Under the pieces are notes generated by a model, which saw only the letters and a program-made list of their open reading frames with translations, searched no databases and had not been told where the DNA came from. From NCBI GenBank assembly GCA_015075585.1, contig JABTUB010000002.1:868001-932000 (forward strand): 64,000 bases of DNA. Direction: 5' to 3'. Of this stretch, positions 54,539 through 63,975 are shown piece after piece; within the stretch, counting starts at the first letter, position 1, and each line of letters starts with the position of its first letter. The stretch is from Chloracidobacterium sp. Lineage in GTDB: Bacteria; Acidobacteriota; Blastocatellia; Pyrinomonadales; Pyrinomonadaceae. The position numbers and the translations under genes are program-made.

Positions 54539-55294
54539 CTATTTTATAACGTTGAGCCGAATTGTCTCGGACGTGATCCTGTAATTGATCGTTCCGCCTT
54601 TTACCGTTTCGGCGGGAAGCGATGCTGTGGATGAAACTTCGGCACTAAGCTGTGCCTTACCGACGGCGAATTTCGCAAGCGTGTTTGCGTTGACCGTGAC
54701 TGATATCGAGCCGGTAGCCGGCTGGTCGTCGATATCTATCGAGGTGTCGATCTGCGGCTGCTGTTGAGCATTTGCGCTATTGCCCGTATCGCTTATCGGC
54801 GGCGGCGTGTCCGAAATGAGCTTTAGAGAAAGCCTCTCGTTTGCGGCAAGCGGCCGCGAGAGCCGTATTTCGAATCCTTTGCTTCGGCTCACTTCGCTGG
54901 TGTCGGCAGTGATCCCGATCGGAGCAAAGTCGGCCGATGCGCGATGCTCGCGGCCTGCGCTGTCGGTCAGGACAAAGATATTCGAGCCGACAAAGCTGTC
55001 AGACGAAGCCGAATAGAATGATCCGCCGAGCGGCGTGCGAAGATGCGGGGTCATCGGCTTGCCGTTGTATTCGACCTTGCTCGGTTCGACAAGCGCAATG
55101 GTCGTTCCGGTCGAGCCGCTTACACGAAACGTCGCATTGACCTCTGTCGCCGTGCCGCTTGCATTGATCCAGTATTCAGAATAGACCTCAGAAGGATCGA
55201 GCTTTGACGAGTCGATCGTGTCGCACGATCGGCACCCGAAAACCGCCAGCATCAATATCGGAAGCCATAAGAGACTCTTCAGATGATTTTTCAT
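54539..55294 (-). CDS. Lipoprotein of unknown function
   Basis: This 251-residue protein has a type II signal peptide with lipobox LAVFGC, so it is anchored by an acylated cysteine at about residue 21. The body is beta-rich with Ser/Thr and no recognised domain; it contains an Asn/Gln-rich linker (DTGNSANAQQQPQI). It lies immediately upstream of the sorbosone-dehydrogenase-like gene on the same strand (4-base gap), so they may form one transcript. Confidence 0.7.
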   Translation of the reverse strand: MKNHLKSLLWLPILMLAVFGCRSCDTIDSSKLDPSEVYSEYWINASGTATEVNATFRVSGSTGTTIALVEPSKVEYNGKPMTPHLRTPLGGSFYSASSDSFVGSNIFVLTDSAGREHRASADFAPIGITADTSEVSRSKGFEIRLSRPLAANERLSLKLISDTPPPISDTGNSANAQQQPQIDTSIDIDDQPATGSISVTVNANTLAKFAVGKAQLSAEVSSTASLPAETVKGGTINYRITSETIRLNVIK

Positions 55295-55343
55295 AGAAAT
55301 AGAGTGTGCCTGAAGATGCCGTGTTTGTCAGCACATTTCTTGC

Positions 55344-55349
55344 TAAAAT
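55344..55349 (+). promoter_or_regulatory. -10-like TAAAAT directly before the PPK2 gene
   Basis: TAAAAT ends 6 bases before the ATG and no Shine-Dalgarno lies between them. A nearby TTGTCA is only 13 bases from it, so the -35 is doubtful. If used, the message would be leaderless. Confidence 0.3.
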
Positions 55350-55355
55350 GAGCAA

Positions 55356-56222
55356 ATGAAGACCGATCAATTCCTCGTACCGGAAAATACGAAGCTCGAC
55401 CTGAAAGACTACAAGACCGACTTTACCGCCGGTTATCACGACAAAAGTGAGGCTGTAGAGGCGCTTGAGGATAATGTGGCAAAGCTTAGCAAGCTGCAGG
55501 ACGCCCTTTATGCCGAGGGCAAACAGGCACTGCTCGTCGTACTGCAAGCGATGGATGCCGCCGGCAAGGACAGCACCATCGAGCATGTGATGAGCGGCGT
55601 CAATCCGCAAGGCTGTCAGGTCGTCTCATTCAAACAGCCGTCGGCAGAGGACCTCGCACACGACTTTCTTTGGCGCTGTCAAAAGGCACTGCCCGAACGC
55701 GGCAAGATCGGTATCTTCAACCGCTCGCATTATGAAGAAGTTCTCGTTGTGCGTGTGCATCCTAGTATTCTTGCGGGCCAGGCTCTGCCCGCCGATGTCA
55801 TTTCGGATAAGGACATTTGGAAGAAGCGCTACGAGAGCATACGCAGATGGGAAGAACACCTTGGCGAGAACGGCGTCCGAATTATCAAATTCTTTCTTCA
55901 CGTCTCAAAGGACGAGCAGAAGAAACGCTTTCTAAAACGCATCGATCAGCCGGAGAAGAACTGGAAATTCTCGATGGGCGACGTGCGCGAACGCGCCCTT
56001 TGGGACGAATATATGAAGTGCTACACCGAGGCGATCGCGGCAACTTCGACCAAGGACGCGCCGTGGTACATCATACCTGCGGATACAAAGTGGTTCACGC
56101 GGCTTGCCGTGTCCGAGATCATCGTAAAAACGCTTGAGAAACTCGACCCGCAATATCCTAAGATGAGCGATGAGCAGCGTGCCGGATTGGCCGAGGCTAA
56201 AAAGGCGCTCGAGAACGAATAG
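55356..56222 (+). CDS. Polyphosphate kinase 2 family protein
   Basis: This 288-residue P-loop kinase transfers phosphate from polyphosphate to a nucleoside mono- or diphosphate. The Walker A is LQAMDAAGKDSTIEHVMSGV. The lid and Walker B region has FLWRCQKALPERGKIGIFNR and SHYEEVLVVRVHP, and KRIDQPEKNWKFSMGDVRER follows. The length suggests a one-domain PPK2 (class I or III, ADP or AMP as acceptor). It stands alone, divergent from the lipoprotein gene, with no ppk1 in the window. It probably recharges ATP/ADP pools from polyphosphate. Confidence 0.93.
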   Translation: MKTDQFLVPENTKLDLKDYKTDFTAGYHDKSEAVEALEDNVAKLSKLQDALYAEGKQALLVVLQAMDAAGKDSTIEHVMSGVNPQGCQVVSFKQPSAEDLAHDFLWRCQKALPERGKIGIFNRSHYEEVLVVRVHPSILAGQALPADVISDKDIWKKRYESIRRWEEHLGENGVRIIKFFLHVSKDEQKKRFLKRIDQPEKNWKFSMGDVRERALWDEYMKCYTEAIAATSTKDAPWYIIPADTKWFTRLAVSEIIVKTLEKLDPQYPKMSDEQRAGLAEAKKALENE

Positions 56223-56229
56223 CGGATGC

Positions 56230-56877
56230 TCAAAGCTCGTCTATCGAAAGAAGGTCGCCGATCCGCTCAACGGTAAGGTCCGCGGGCGGATATTTTGCCA
56301 CAAGCTCGGCGTCGTGCGCGTAGTGGCCCTGCCGTACAAATACAGTACGGACGCGTTCGGCCCAGATCTCTTTTATCGCAGCGAGGATGCGTATCTTGTC
56401 ATCCACGACCACATAGCGGTCGGCAGGATACCGCCTTTCGACATCTGCAAGCTCTTTTTCCTTGTGTATGTAGATCAGAATGTTGCCGGCAACGGCATCA
56501 TAGAGGCCCGAGCGTTCGACCTTACGCGGCTGAAAGACAACGTCGCCATCCGTCAGGATCACCGTCTTGCCAAGCGTACGGCAGCGATCGATGACATCGA
56601 GCGAATTTGGAAAGAGGCGGTTGGCGAACGGATAGTTGATCAGATACGTCGAGACGGCAAGCAGGTGCGAGTCATAATGATGGGCCATCCGATAGCGTTG
56701 GAGTGCCCCGAGGTAGTCGGCATAGCCAAGCTCGGTTCGCAGCTCCTCGAATATCTCCCAGTAAAGAGTACTTCGCTTTGTTCCGACCTCTTTATCCAGA
56801 TAATGCCGCAGGTCCTGCGTAACGCGGTCGTTGTCGAGCAGCGTGTTGTCAACGTCAAATAGAAAAACGGTTCTCAT
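56230..56877 (-). CDS. HAD superfamily hydrolase
   Basis: This 215-residue haloacid dehalogenase-type phosphatase has motif I DVDNTLLDND, motif II ILTDGDVVFQ, a Lys in motif III (FQPRKVERSG), and motif IV VVDDKIRIL. The cap is a small helical insert between motifs I and II. It acts in the cytoplasm on an unknown phosphoester. It lies 13 bases downstream of the large NorD-like gene on the same strand and could share its transcript. Confidence 0.88.
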   Translation of the reverse strand: MRTVFLFDVDNTLLDNDRVTQDLRHYLDKEVGTKRSTLYWEIFEELRTELGYADYLGALQRYRMAHHYDSHLLAVSTYLINYPFANRLFPNSLDVIDRCRTLGKTVILTDGDVVFQPRKVERSGLYDAVAGNILIYIHKEKELADVERRYPADRYVVVDDKIRILAAIKEIWAERVRTVFVRQGHYAHDAELVAKYPPADLTVERIGDLLSIDEL

Positions 56878-56889
56878 AAGTCTCGCCGT

Positions 56890-59800
56890 TCAGCTAGTCA
56901 ATCGGCGGTAAATGTTCGGCATACGCTCAGGTAGCGAGAGCACATCATCGATGATCGTGTAGCCGACGTTGCCGTAAAGGTTACGCAGTTCGGCCTCGGA
57001 TTCGCGGTCTATCGTGATGCAGAAGGGCGTGATGCCGCCTGTCTTCGCTTCGGTCAATGCTTCCCTGACGTCCTCGCGGGCATAGCGCGCATCGCCGTAA
57101 TCATGATCGTAAGGCCGCCCGTCGGTCAAGATGATAAGCAGCTTCGTACGCGATGACCGCCGCAGCAGCTTGTGGGCCGCATGGCGAATCGCGGCACCGA
57201 GCCGCGTGTTGTTCTGAAAGGTGATGCCGCCGATACGCTGCTCGATCTCGGACGAATACTTCTCGTCAAAGTCCTTTATTATAAAGAACTTAACGTTTCG
57301 CCTGCCTTCGCTTGTAAAGCCGTATATCGAATAGATATCGCCTACGGACTCGAGCGCTTCGCTCATTAGGACGAGGCCTTCCTTTTCGATCTCGATGATG
57401 CGGCGGCCGGGATGCGTATAGGGCTGGAGCGGGTTTCGCGTGATGGTGCGTGCCGTCGATGATGATTGATCGAGCAGTATCGAAACGGCGACATCACGCT
57501 GCTTACGAAGCCGCTTGATATAGATATTTTCCGCCTGCCTGCCGTCCGCCTTTCTGTCGATCACGAGATCGACAAGGGCATTCAGATCGTAGTCCTCGCC
57601 ATCCAATTCGTGATGAATGCGCGCCAGATTCTCGGGCTTCATCAGTTGGAACTGATGCCGTATCGACGATATCACGCCGCGATAACGAGACCGCGTCAGC
57701 TCAACAAAAGTGCGGTCGCCGCGCCTTACCTTCTTTTCGATGACGCGGCTCCAGCCGACGCGGTAATCGCCGATCTCGCGATCCCACTCGTCGTATGCGA
57801 ACGCGACATCATCGGGTTCGAGAGGCACTTCGGGTATCTCAGCGTGCGCCCACGCTTCGGCACCCGAAAGGTCGTCAGGCTCGCCTTCGTCATCAGTGCT
57901 GTTCCATGCGTTGAACAGCTCGGAGACATCGTGGGCAGTGCGTTCACGCTCGCGCTTGACCTGATCCTCGGTTACGGATTCCGCGGCATCCTTGTCGTCG
58001 TATGCAAAGTCAGAGTCGTCATCGCTCTCGTCTGATGCGGACTCCTGTGTTTGCTCGGGCGAAATATTCTGAAAGAGGTTGTAAACGCGCGAGGTTGCCA
58101 ACAGCGAGTCGGCAACGGTCGAGTCCCGCCGCATATCACGCAGATAACGTTCGATCACAGCCTCGATCTCGGCGGCCGCTTGGCCGTAGAATTTGCGTGC
58201 GTCATCGGTCGCACCGCCGCACAGCGTTATCTGGAAAAGCAGCTCGAACGGCACTTGTGCCGCAGGCACGTCGAAGATGTACGGCCGATTTTCGCGCAGG
58301 TATCGCTGCATCAGGTCGAGATCCTTTCGCAGTCCGCGATATGAGCGGCGAAGCTCGTGATCGATCCGCGCATTCTCCATTGTGCCGAATATCTTTCGCG
58401 CAAGGCGCGGTTCGGGAAACGCCCCGATCACCGCGCGATGATCCGAACCCTCGGGCAGAACGGCGGCCGACGCCGGGAAGGCGTCATAGGGCCTCGCTGC
58501 TTCGCCATTCCGCACGTCATCGATGTAGCCTGAAAGCGAAAAGGCATCGAGCTGCTCGGCGGTGGCTGCGTAAAGCTGTTTCAGCTCTCGAAATGCGGCT
58601 TTCAGCTCAGGCGTATCGACGGCAAAGGTACCGAACTCGATCTGCCCCGCGCCGTGTGCGGCAAGCACTTTGAAGAGGCGGAAGTCAGTCTCGTCCGAGT
58701 CGAATTCGCTGATCGCGGCAGGCAGAAAGATGGTCTTGCCGTCGCCGATGCGCGTTTCCTGCGAGAGTGCGGTGAACGGTTCGATCTCGACCTCGCGGCC
58801 CGTCAGAGCCTCGACATAGAGCCGCAGAACGTTGCGTACACTGTCGAGCGAAAGGCCGAGCCGAGTGCGCCGCAGATGCTCATTTGATTCTCGAGTTTCG
58901 AGGGCGAAGTAGCTGCGGCGCGATTTTTGCGATGCCTCGGCCTGTTCGGCAAGCCCCTTATCGACCCACGCTTCGAACTGATCGGCAGAAACATGAGCCA
59001 ACGCATCGGCACTCGCACGAAATGCGGCCAGAGCACTCTCGGCATCTCGGGCCGCTATCTTTCCGATGTTCTCAAATACCTTTGCAACATTCGCATCGGC
59101 CTCGGCGGGGCGTTCGCGAACCACGGAGGAAACGACGCCCGGCGTTGAACGAAGAAATGCGATAAGCACCGAATTGCCGGCGCCCGCAAGTGCGCGAATG
59201 ATCGTTACCCAGCGGTCGAACGCACGCGGCTGTATCGAAAGCAGCCGGCCGCCCGAACGTACGAAGTGCAGCGTTACGCTGCCGCCGAGGTCAAGCATAT
59301 CACCCGCTTGTGCCGTCAACTTTACGGCTTGATCGGCATCGATGCGTGAAAGCGTTTCGGGCAGCTCGGCCCAAAGGTCGGCCGCCATGCCGCCCGTGCG
59401 TTCAGCGAACTGCATTCCGAGCGTCAAAATACTTTCGGCGACTTCGCTCCGCCGCTCACCGAAGGGTTCGAGTGCAGCGGCAACGGGTTCGCATTGGTTG
59501 AGAAAATCGGCGCTGTGCTTTGCCGAGCGGTTAGCTATGGTGAGGCCGAGTTTGAAAAAGCGTTCGGCAAGCGTTGTGTCGCGAAGGGCCGCGGCCGCCT
59601 TTGGTGCAAGCCGAACTGTCTCGACCGCCGTCGAGCTTGAAAGCACAAGCTGCTTCATTGCTGTCTGAAGGACAAAGGAGCGCGCGGCACAGCTCATACC
59701 GGCTAAAGCTCCGGCACCTTCGGCAAAAAAGGCGATTCCTGTTTCGAGGTTGGTCATGCCGAGTTTGCGTCCCAGCTCGGCCCATACGCGCAGTTCATCC

Positions 59801-59985
59801 GCTGAGAGGATCTCAGCCGCCGCAGGCACAGCCTCGACAAATTCACGGCTGAGGCGCAGGCTCACGGCGGCAAGAGCCGCGCTGATCTCGACAGCAGCAC
59901 GCTTTTGTTCTGACGGCAGAGCACTGAGGCTTTTGGCTAGCCCGCCGATCTTTCGCCCGGCCGAGCCGTCCGCAGGTCTTGACAT
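56890..59985 (-). CDS. Large NorD-like VWA-domain protein
   Basis: This 1031-residue protein ends in a VWA domain (about residues 830-1031) with [20 protein letters not shown] and [20 protein letters not shown], the layout of NorD/CbbO proteins that partner with MoxR-type AAA ATPases. The segment before it ([20 protein letters not shown] to [20 protein letters not shown]) also fits NorD. About 550 N-terminal residues form Ala/Glu/Arg-rich helical repeats, not usual for NorD. A highly acidic linker ([20 protein letters not shown]) divides the halves. No norQ-like ATPase gene is adjacent. Confidence 0.8.
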   Translation of the reverse strand: MSRPADGSAGRKIGGLAKSLSALPSEQKRAAVEISAALAAVSLRLSREFVEAVPAAAEILSADELRVWAELGRKLGMTNLETGIAFFAEGAGALAGMSCAARSFVLQTAMKQLVLSSSTAVETVRLAPKAAAALRDTTLAERFFKLGLTIANRSAKHSADFLNQCEPVAAALEPFGERRSEVAESILTLGMQFAERTGGMAADLWAELPETLSRIDADQAVKLTAQAGDMLDLGGSVTLHFVRSGGRLLSIQPRAFDRWVTIIRALAGAGNSVLIAFLRSTPGVVSSVVRERPAEADANVAKVFENIGKIAARDAESALAAFRASADALAHVSADQFEAWVDKGLAEQAEASQKSRRSYFALETRESNEHLRRTRLGLSLDSVRNVLRLYVEALTGREVEIEPFTALSQETRIGDGKTIFLPAAISEFDSDETDFRLFKVLAAHGAGQIEFGTFAVDTPELKAAFRELKQLYAATAEQLDAFSLSGYIDDVRNGEAARPYDAFPASAAVLPEGSDHRAVIGAFPEPRLARKIFGTMENARIDHELRRSYRGLRKDLDLMQRYLRENRPYIFDVPAAQVPFELLFQITLCGGATDDARKFYGQAAAEIEAVIERYLRDMRRDSTVADSLLATSRVYNLFQNISPEQTQESASDESDDDSDFAYDDKDAAESVTEDQVKRERERTAHDVSELFNAWNSTDDEGEPDDLSGAEAWAHAEIPEVPLEPDDVAFAYDEWDREIGDYRVGWSRVIEKKVRRGDRTFVELTRSRYRGVISSIRHQFQLMKPENLARIHHELDGEDYDLNALVDLVIDRKADGRQAENIYIKRLRKQRDVAVSILLDQSSSTARTITRNPLQPYTHPGRRIIEIEKEGLVLMSEALESVGDIYSIYGFTSEGRRNVKFFIIKDFDEKYSSEIEQRIGGITFQNNTRLGAAIRHAAHKLLRRSSRTKLLIILTDGRPYDHDYGDARYAREDVREALTEAKTGGITPFCITIDRESEAELRNLYGNVGYTIIDDVLSLPERMPNIYRRLTS

Positions 59986-59997
59986 ACCACTTTTATT

Positions 59998-61494
59998 CTA
60001 CATTTTCGGCGGCACGCCGTCAGAATAGATAAAGACGTGGAAGCAGGCGTTGGCTCCGTATTCGATGAGTGCGTCCAGTTTATTCGCGTCTTCCATTTCG
60101 GCGAGTCTCTTCATAACGAAGTTCTGCTCATCGGCGGTCATGTGTTTGCGGGCGAGGTCAAAGGCACAGCCGGAAGTGTGCGGCGGCAGGCTGCCTTCGC
60201 CGCGCACCTTGAATGAGTTCGGATTATTGGCATTCAGCGCTATCTGATAATCCATCGAGCGTGTCAGCGAGGTTACGCGCAGCGGGCGGCCGTATTTTGC
60301 AAAGTAGGCGTCGGCAACCTCTTTCAAGATGGCCTTTGCTCGCGGATTGAACATACGCAGAAGCCGCACACGCATCTGCTTGCGGTCGCTCGCGTTGTTG
60401 AGGTCGTATTGATGGCCCGCAAAGTTCGCGGCCAGATTTACGAGAGCCTGAAATTTCGGCGAACCGGACGCGAGCGGCTGGCTGCCGTCTTGGAACGTGA
60501 ACGAATTGAAAGGGCCGTCGCTTGCACTGCCGCCGACGTCAAGGTAGAAGCTCTCCGTGGCCATCGGCATCTCGATCAGCTCTTTGTCGAGGCGCTTTGC
60601 CGCAAGGTCGGCAAAGTCCATGGGCTGTCGATAACCGGTGGAATTCATCTCGCGCAGCTTCGCCTTTTGCTTTATCACGCCGTCGCCAAAGAGTTCCTTT
60701 GGCGGGTCGAGGCCTGCGGGGCGGATGCCTGTCTCGGCATTTCGCGGTTCGAGTGCCTTCTTTTGCCGGTCGGCGAGGAACGCGGCTGTTACATTAAGGT
60801 CTGATTCGGCAGCATCGCTGCTCCCGACCGAGACATCACCGACGGTCGAAGCATCGATCTCCTTTTCCTCGACTTCCCATGATGCGATGAGGTCGTCGAG
60901 GTCGTCTTCATCCTCGCCGCCGAGCGGGTCAATGACACGCATAGGGATCAGGCCTGAGCGTATCTGCGGCGTTTGTTTTCCGCCGCCGGCGCCATCTTTT
61001 CGTGAGACAGCTATGAAGGCAATGCCCGCTCCGGCAAGTATGACAAAGATCATCACGACAGATCCGAGGATCACATAACGCGAATTGTCATCACTACGCG
61101 TCGGCGGAGCCTTTGCCGCAGAAGCGGCGGCGGCATTTTGTACAGGCCGAGAATGCTCGGCCGCCGACTCGTGTTTTGCGGTATGAACGGCTGCGGCTGA
61201 AGTGAATGCGACGCGAATATGCGTATCGCTGCCGATCTTGAGTTCGTCGCCGTCGCGGAGCGGGCGTGCCCGGCCGGTAAGGCGTTCGCCGTTTAGAAAG
61301 GTACCGTTGAGCGAGTCTTCATCGACAACGAGAATGTCCTCACCGTCGCGAAAGATGGTCGTGTTACGCCGTGAAAGCCCGCCGTCCGCCAAGATCAGCG
61401 TCGAGGCATCGGTGCGGCCGATGGTCACCTCATCATCGAGGCTGTATGTTCGCTCGCCATCGATCGACGAAATGTAGAGCGTTACGTCACGCAT
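59998..61494 (-). CDS. FHA domain protein with C-terminal LAS-type peptidase-like domain
   Basis: This 498-residue protein begins with an FHA domain (about residues 1-95): VTIGRTDASTLILADGGLSR, RNTTIFRDGEDILVVDEDSL and NGTFLNGERL. One transmembrane helix (VILGSVVMIFVILAGAGIAF, about residues 140-160) puts FHA in the cytoplasm and the rest outside. The C-terminal domain (about 380-498) resembles DUF5715/LAS metallopeptidases such as D-Ala-D-Ala carboxypeptidases: VTSLTRSMDYQIAL, then HTSGCAFDLARKHMTADE with His and Asp ligands, and ACFHVFIY with the third ligand. It likely links phospho-signals to wall cleavage. It is adjacent to the NorD-like gene. Confidence 0.78.
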   Translation of the reverse strand: MRDVTLYISSIDGERTYSLDDEVTIGRTDASTLILADGGLSRRNTTIFRDGEDILVVDEDSLNGTFLNGERLTGRARPLRDGDELKIGSDTHIRVAFTSAAAVHTAKHESAAEHSRPVQNAAAASAAKAPPTRSDDNSRYVILGSVVMIFVILAGAGIAFIAVSRKDGAGGGKQTPQIRSGLIPMRVIDPLGGEDEDDLDDLIASWEVEEKEIDASTVGDVSVGSSDAAESDLNVTAAFLADRQKKALEPRNAETGIRPAGLDPPKELFGDGVIKQKAKLREMNSTGYRQPMDFADLAAKRLDKELIEMPMATESFYLDVGGSASDGPFNSFTFQDGSQPLASGSPKFQALVNLAANFAGHQYDLNNASDRKQMRVRLLRMFNPRAKAILKEVADAYFAKYGRPLRVTSLTRSMDYQIALNANNPNSFKVRGEGSLPPHTSGCAFDLARKHMTADEQNFVMKRLAEMEDANKLDALIEYGANACFHVFIYSDGVPPKM

Positions 61495-61534
61495 CGCTCA
61501 TAAGCATAGCCAAATTTCGCTCAGAGTCTCAACG

Positions 61535-61753
61535 TCAGTGGTGATGTTCGTCGGCTACTTCCTTCAACTTTGAGAGGTCGAGCAGTTGTGAAAAGTCGTT
61601 GAAATGGAACATTGTCTCGTCGTGGCAGTGTTCGCAGTAGAAGGTTACGTCCTCGCCGAGGTACATATCCTTGAGGTGATAAGCGATAAAGCATCCGTAA
61701 CAGCGCTGTATGCGCTTGCCGAATTCGGCGACGATCTCAGCAGAATTTTCCAT
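61535..61753 (-). CDS. Small zinc-binding protein (two CxxC pairs)
   Basis: This 72-residue protein has two CxxC pairs, CYGC (C18/C21) and CEHC (C40/C43), likely one zinc-ribbon site. Its ending is His-rich (VADEHHH). The N-terminal helix AEIVAEFGKRIQRC is amphipathic. It lies 10 bases downstream of lpxA on the same strand, so it probably belongs to the lpx transcript. The function is unknown. Confidence 0.65.
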   Translation of the reverse strand: MENSAEIVAEFGKRIQRCYGCFIAYHLKDMYLGEDVTFYCEHCHDETMFHFNDFSQLLDLSKLKEVADEHHH

Positions 61754-61762
61754 TGTTGTTAA

Positions 61763-62542
61763 TTATTTGACGACGCCGCGTGTTGATGCCGCGATGAAAT
61801 CAAGCAGCAGATCGACCTCGGGCGAACCGGCGATCTCCTTTTTGATGCGTTCGACGGCCTGTGTGGTGTTGAGTTTGGCATTAAGCAGCAGGTGGAACGC
61901 GTGGTTCAGGTTTTGTATGGCCTCGGGCGAGTGGCCACGGCGTTTCGCACCGACGCGGTTAAGGCCGTAGCATTTTGCGTGGTTGCCTTGGATGGTAGCG
62001 AACGGCATCGCATCCTTTACGACGACCGAATAGCCGCCGACAAAGGCCTCGATGCCCATACGGCAGAATTGGTGAACGCCCGAATACGCGCCGATGCTCG
62101 CACGGTCGCCCACTTCGACATGGCCTGCGAGCGTGGCGGCATTCGCCATAATGATGCCGTCGCCCAGTCGGCAGTCGTGCGCTACGTGTGCCTGTGCCAT
62201 CAAGAGGTTGTCGCTGCCGATTCGCGTTACGCCGCCGCCGCCCGCCGTGCCTCGATGAATGGTAACAAACTCGCGTATCTGGTTCCGTTCGCCGATCTCG
62301 GTCGAGGTCGGCTCGTCCGCGTATTTCAGATCCTGCGGAGCAAGCCCTATCGATGCGAAAGGGAAGATATGTGTACCCTTGCCGATCGTCGTCCTGCCGT
62401 CGATGACGACGTGCGAGACGAGCGTAACGCCTTCTGCAAGAGCGACGTCCGCCCCGACGGTGCAGAATGGCCCGATGGTGCAGCCGCTGCCGATCGCGGC
62501 TTCGGGGTGAACGATCGCTGTCGGGTGAATGGCGGCGGACAT
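61763..62542 (-). CDS. lpxA: UDP-N-acetylglucosamine acyltransferase LpxA
   Basis: This 259-residue left-handed beta-helix enzyme adds the first 3-hydroxyacyl chain to UDP-GlcNAc in lipid A synthesis. Hexapeptide repeats run from IHPTAIVHPEAAIGSGCTIG through the catalytic AQAHVAHDCRLGDGIIMANA and VEVGDRASIGAYSGVHQFCR. The C-terminus holds the helical acyl-carrier-binding part. The start follows a small membrane protein gene by 4 bases, and fabZ lies before that. The cytoplasmic enzyme implies an LPS-making outer membrane. Confidence 0.95.
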   Translation of the reverse strand: MSAAIHPTAIVHPEAAIGSGCTIGPFCTVGADVALAEGVTLVSHVVIDGRTTIGKGTHIFPFASIGLAPQDLKYADEPTSTEIGERNQIREFVTIHRGTAGGGGVTRIGSDNLLMAQAHVAHDCRLGDGIIMANAATLAGHVEVGDRASIGAYSGVHQFCRMGIEAFVGGYSVVVKDAMPFATIQGNHAKCYGLNRVGAKRRGHSPEAIQNLNHAFHLLLNAKLNTTQAVERIKKEIAGSPEVDLLLDFIAASTRGVVK

Positions 62543-62546
62543 CGTG

Positions 62547-62837
62547 TCAGTCGTCAGAGCGTGCTTCCTCCGCGGCAGCTTCTGTTGCTTTCGGAATTTC
62601 CGCAGCGGGTTTGTTGCGTTGTATCAAAAAGACAAAGCCGATCATCACAAAAAGCGGAAGTATGCTCCACAGCGCACCTGCGACGATCGACACGAGAAAC
62701 CCGATAAGTCCGAGCCGCGGCTTTCCCTTTTTGCGGCCGTAAATAAGCGGAATAAGACCGAGGACGACACCGATAACGACGCCGACCATGATCAGGAAGA
62801 TAATATCTTCGCGGGTTATGTTCCCAAAGCCTGTCAC
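62547..62837 (-). CDS. Small membrane protein between fabZ and lpxA
   Basis: This 96-residue protein has two to three predicted transmembrane helices (FLIMVGVVIGVVLGLIPLIY, and LGLIGFLVSIVAGALWSILP with LFVMIGFVFLI), a central GRKKGKPR cluster and an acidic Ala/Glu tail. I do not recognise a family. It is tightly packed, 5 bases after fabZ and 4 before lpxA, so it probably shares their transcript. A role in the outer-membrane biogenesis pathway is possible but inferred from position only. Confidence 0.6.
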   Translation of the reverse strand: MTGFGNITREDIIFLIMVGVVIGVVLGLIPLIYGRKKGKPRLGLIGFLVSIVAGALWSILPLFVMIGFVFLIQRNKPAAEIPKATEAAAEEARSDD

Positions 62838-62842
62838 AAAGG

Positions 62843-63289
62843 TTACTCTTTTCGGCGGTCAGCAATGACCGACATAATGGTTGCCTCGGCAGTAACGCTG
62901 CCGTCAACCGTGGCGACGCCGCTCATCTTTTGCACACGGCTGCCGATGCGAAGAGCCGTTACTTCAAGCATCAATGTGTCGCCGGGTACGACGGGGCGGC
63001 GGAACTTTGCCGCTTCGATGCCGCTAAAGAACGGTATCTTTTCGTCGCGGTTCTCAAATTCGCGCAGTGCAAGTATCGCACCGACCTGTGCAAGGGCCTC
63101 GATCTGCAGTACGCCGGGCATCACGGGCGCACCGGGAAAGTGTCCTGCAAAGAAAGGTTCGTTCACCGTTACCTGTTTTACGCCGACGATTCGCACACGC
63201 GGCTCAAGCTCAACGATCTTATCAACGAGCAGAAACGGATACCTGTGCGGCAGTATCTCTTGAATAGCGACTGAATCGAGGATCGGCAT
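62843..63289 (-). CDS. fabZ: 3-hydroxyacyl-ACP dehydratase FabZ
   Basis: This protein of about 148 residues dehydrates 3-hydroxyacyl-ACP in fatty acid synthesis. Family motifs are ILPHRYPFLLVDKI, FFAGHFPGAPVMPGVLQIEA (catalytic His in HFPG and the downstream Glu), and KFRRPVVPGDTL. The ATG at 63289 begins the conserved MPILDSVAIQEILPHR; the open frame upstream to 63328 overlaps the OmpH hairpin and is unlikely to be used. It is followed by a small membrane protein and lpxA in the usual Gram-negative fabZ-lpxA order. Confidence 0.95.
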   Translation of the reverse strand: MPILDSVAIQEILPHRYPFLLVDKIVELEPRVRIVGVKQVTVNEPFFAGHFPGAPVMPGVLQIEALAQVGAILALREFENRDEKIPFFSGIEAAKFRRPVVPGDTLMLEVTALRIGSRVQKMSGVATVDGSVTAEATIMSVIADRRKE

Positions 63290-63318
63290 AATGCGGCTAA
63301 GAGAAAGATATAAGCGAA

Positions 63319-63347
63319 AAGCCGGCAAAAATCAATTTTGCCGGCTT
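63319..63347. terminator. Hairpin between ompH and fabZ
   Basis: A perfect 12-bp inverted repeat (AAGCCGGCAAAA / TTTTGCCGGCTT, loop ATCAA) lies between ompH and fabZ on the minus strand, 29 bases after the ompH stop. After the stem the minus strand reads TTCGC, so the T-tract is short. It may be a weak terminator or an mRNA processing or stability element that lets ompH be expressed more than fabZ. Confidence 0.55.
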
Positions 63348-63375
63348 GGCCAAATGTTAATGGATCAAATGATCA

Positions 63376-63975
63376 CTAGGGTTTCGTCGTTGCGGTCGCA
63401 GACGCCGGGCGAGCATTGTAAAAGGTAATGAACTCCTTCGTAACATCGATCTTTGCAGGGAGGATAGCAAGAAGGATCTGCTGCTGATCGAGCTTTGCGG
63501 CATCGAGGATCAGGTCGTAGCCCTTTGCCTGTGCAAATTCCTGCATCGCCTTGCCAATATCCTGAAGGACCGGCCCGAGCACCGCCGCCTGACGTTTCTC
63601 GTATCTTGTCTTGGCATCTTCCTGCTTGCGCTTGATCTGGATCTCAAGCAGCTGGTACTCGTCAACCTTAGCCTGTGCGGCCTTTTCGTCGATCGGCACC
63701 TTGCCGCCGCTGGCTTGATCTTGAAGCGTCTTGATCTCTTTGCCGAGGTTGTTGTACTTGGTAACAAGCCCCTGGATCTCGGTATCGAGCGGCTTGAACT
63801 CATTTTCGAGGGCGTTCATTGCATTCACATATTTTGTGATGCCTTTTTCGTCGTCGAAAGCGAGCGTGTTGATCAGAACGACCTTCATGGGCGCGGTCTG
63901 TGCCTGTGCCTTTACGGCAACGCTGAGAACCGCTGCGAACATAAGGCAAGCGGCAATTGTATAAATTCGTTTCAT
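63376..63975 (-). CDS. OmpH/Skp family periplasmic chaperone
   Basis: This 199-residue protein has a signal peptide (IYTIAACLMFAAVLSVAVKA) and a body rich in Lys, Glu and Gln with long helices, as in Skp. KVVLINTLAFDDEKGITKYV starts the core beta strand, long coiled arms run through the middle (EIQGLVTKYNNLGKEIKTLQ and so on), and the core closes with FAQAKGYDLILDAAKL. Skp guards outer-membrane proteins in the periplasm. AGGAA precedes the ATG. It is the first gene of the fabZ-lpxA group in the window; the upstream part lies outside the window. Confidence 0.88.
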   Translation of the reverse strand: MKRIYTIAACLMFAAVLSVAVKAQAQTAPMKVVLINTLAFDDEKGITKYVNAMNALENEFKPLDTEIQGLVTKYNNLGKEIKTLQDQASGGKVPIDEKAAQAKVDEYQLLEIQIKRKQEDAKTRYEKRQAAVLGPVLQDIGKAMQEFAQAKGYDLILDAAKLDQQQILLAILPAKIDVTKEFITFYNARPASATATTKP

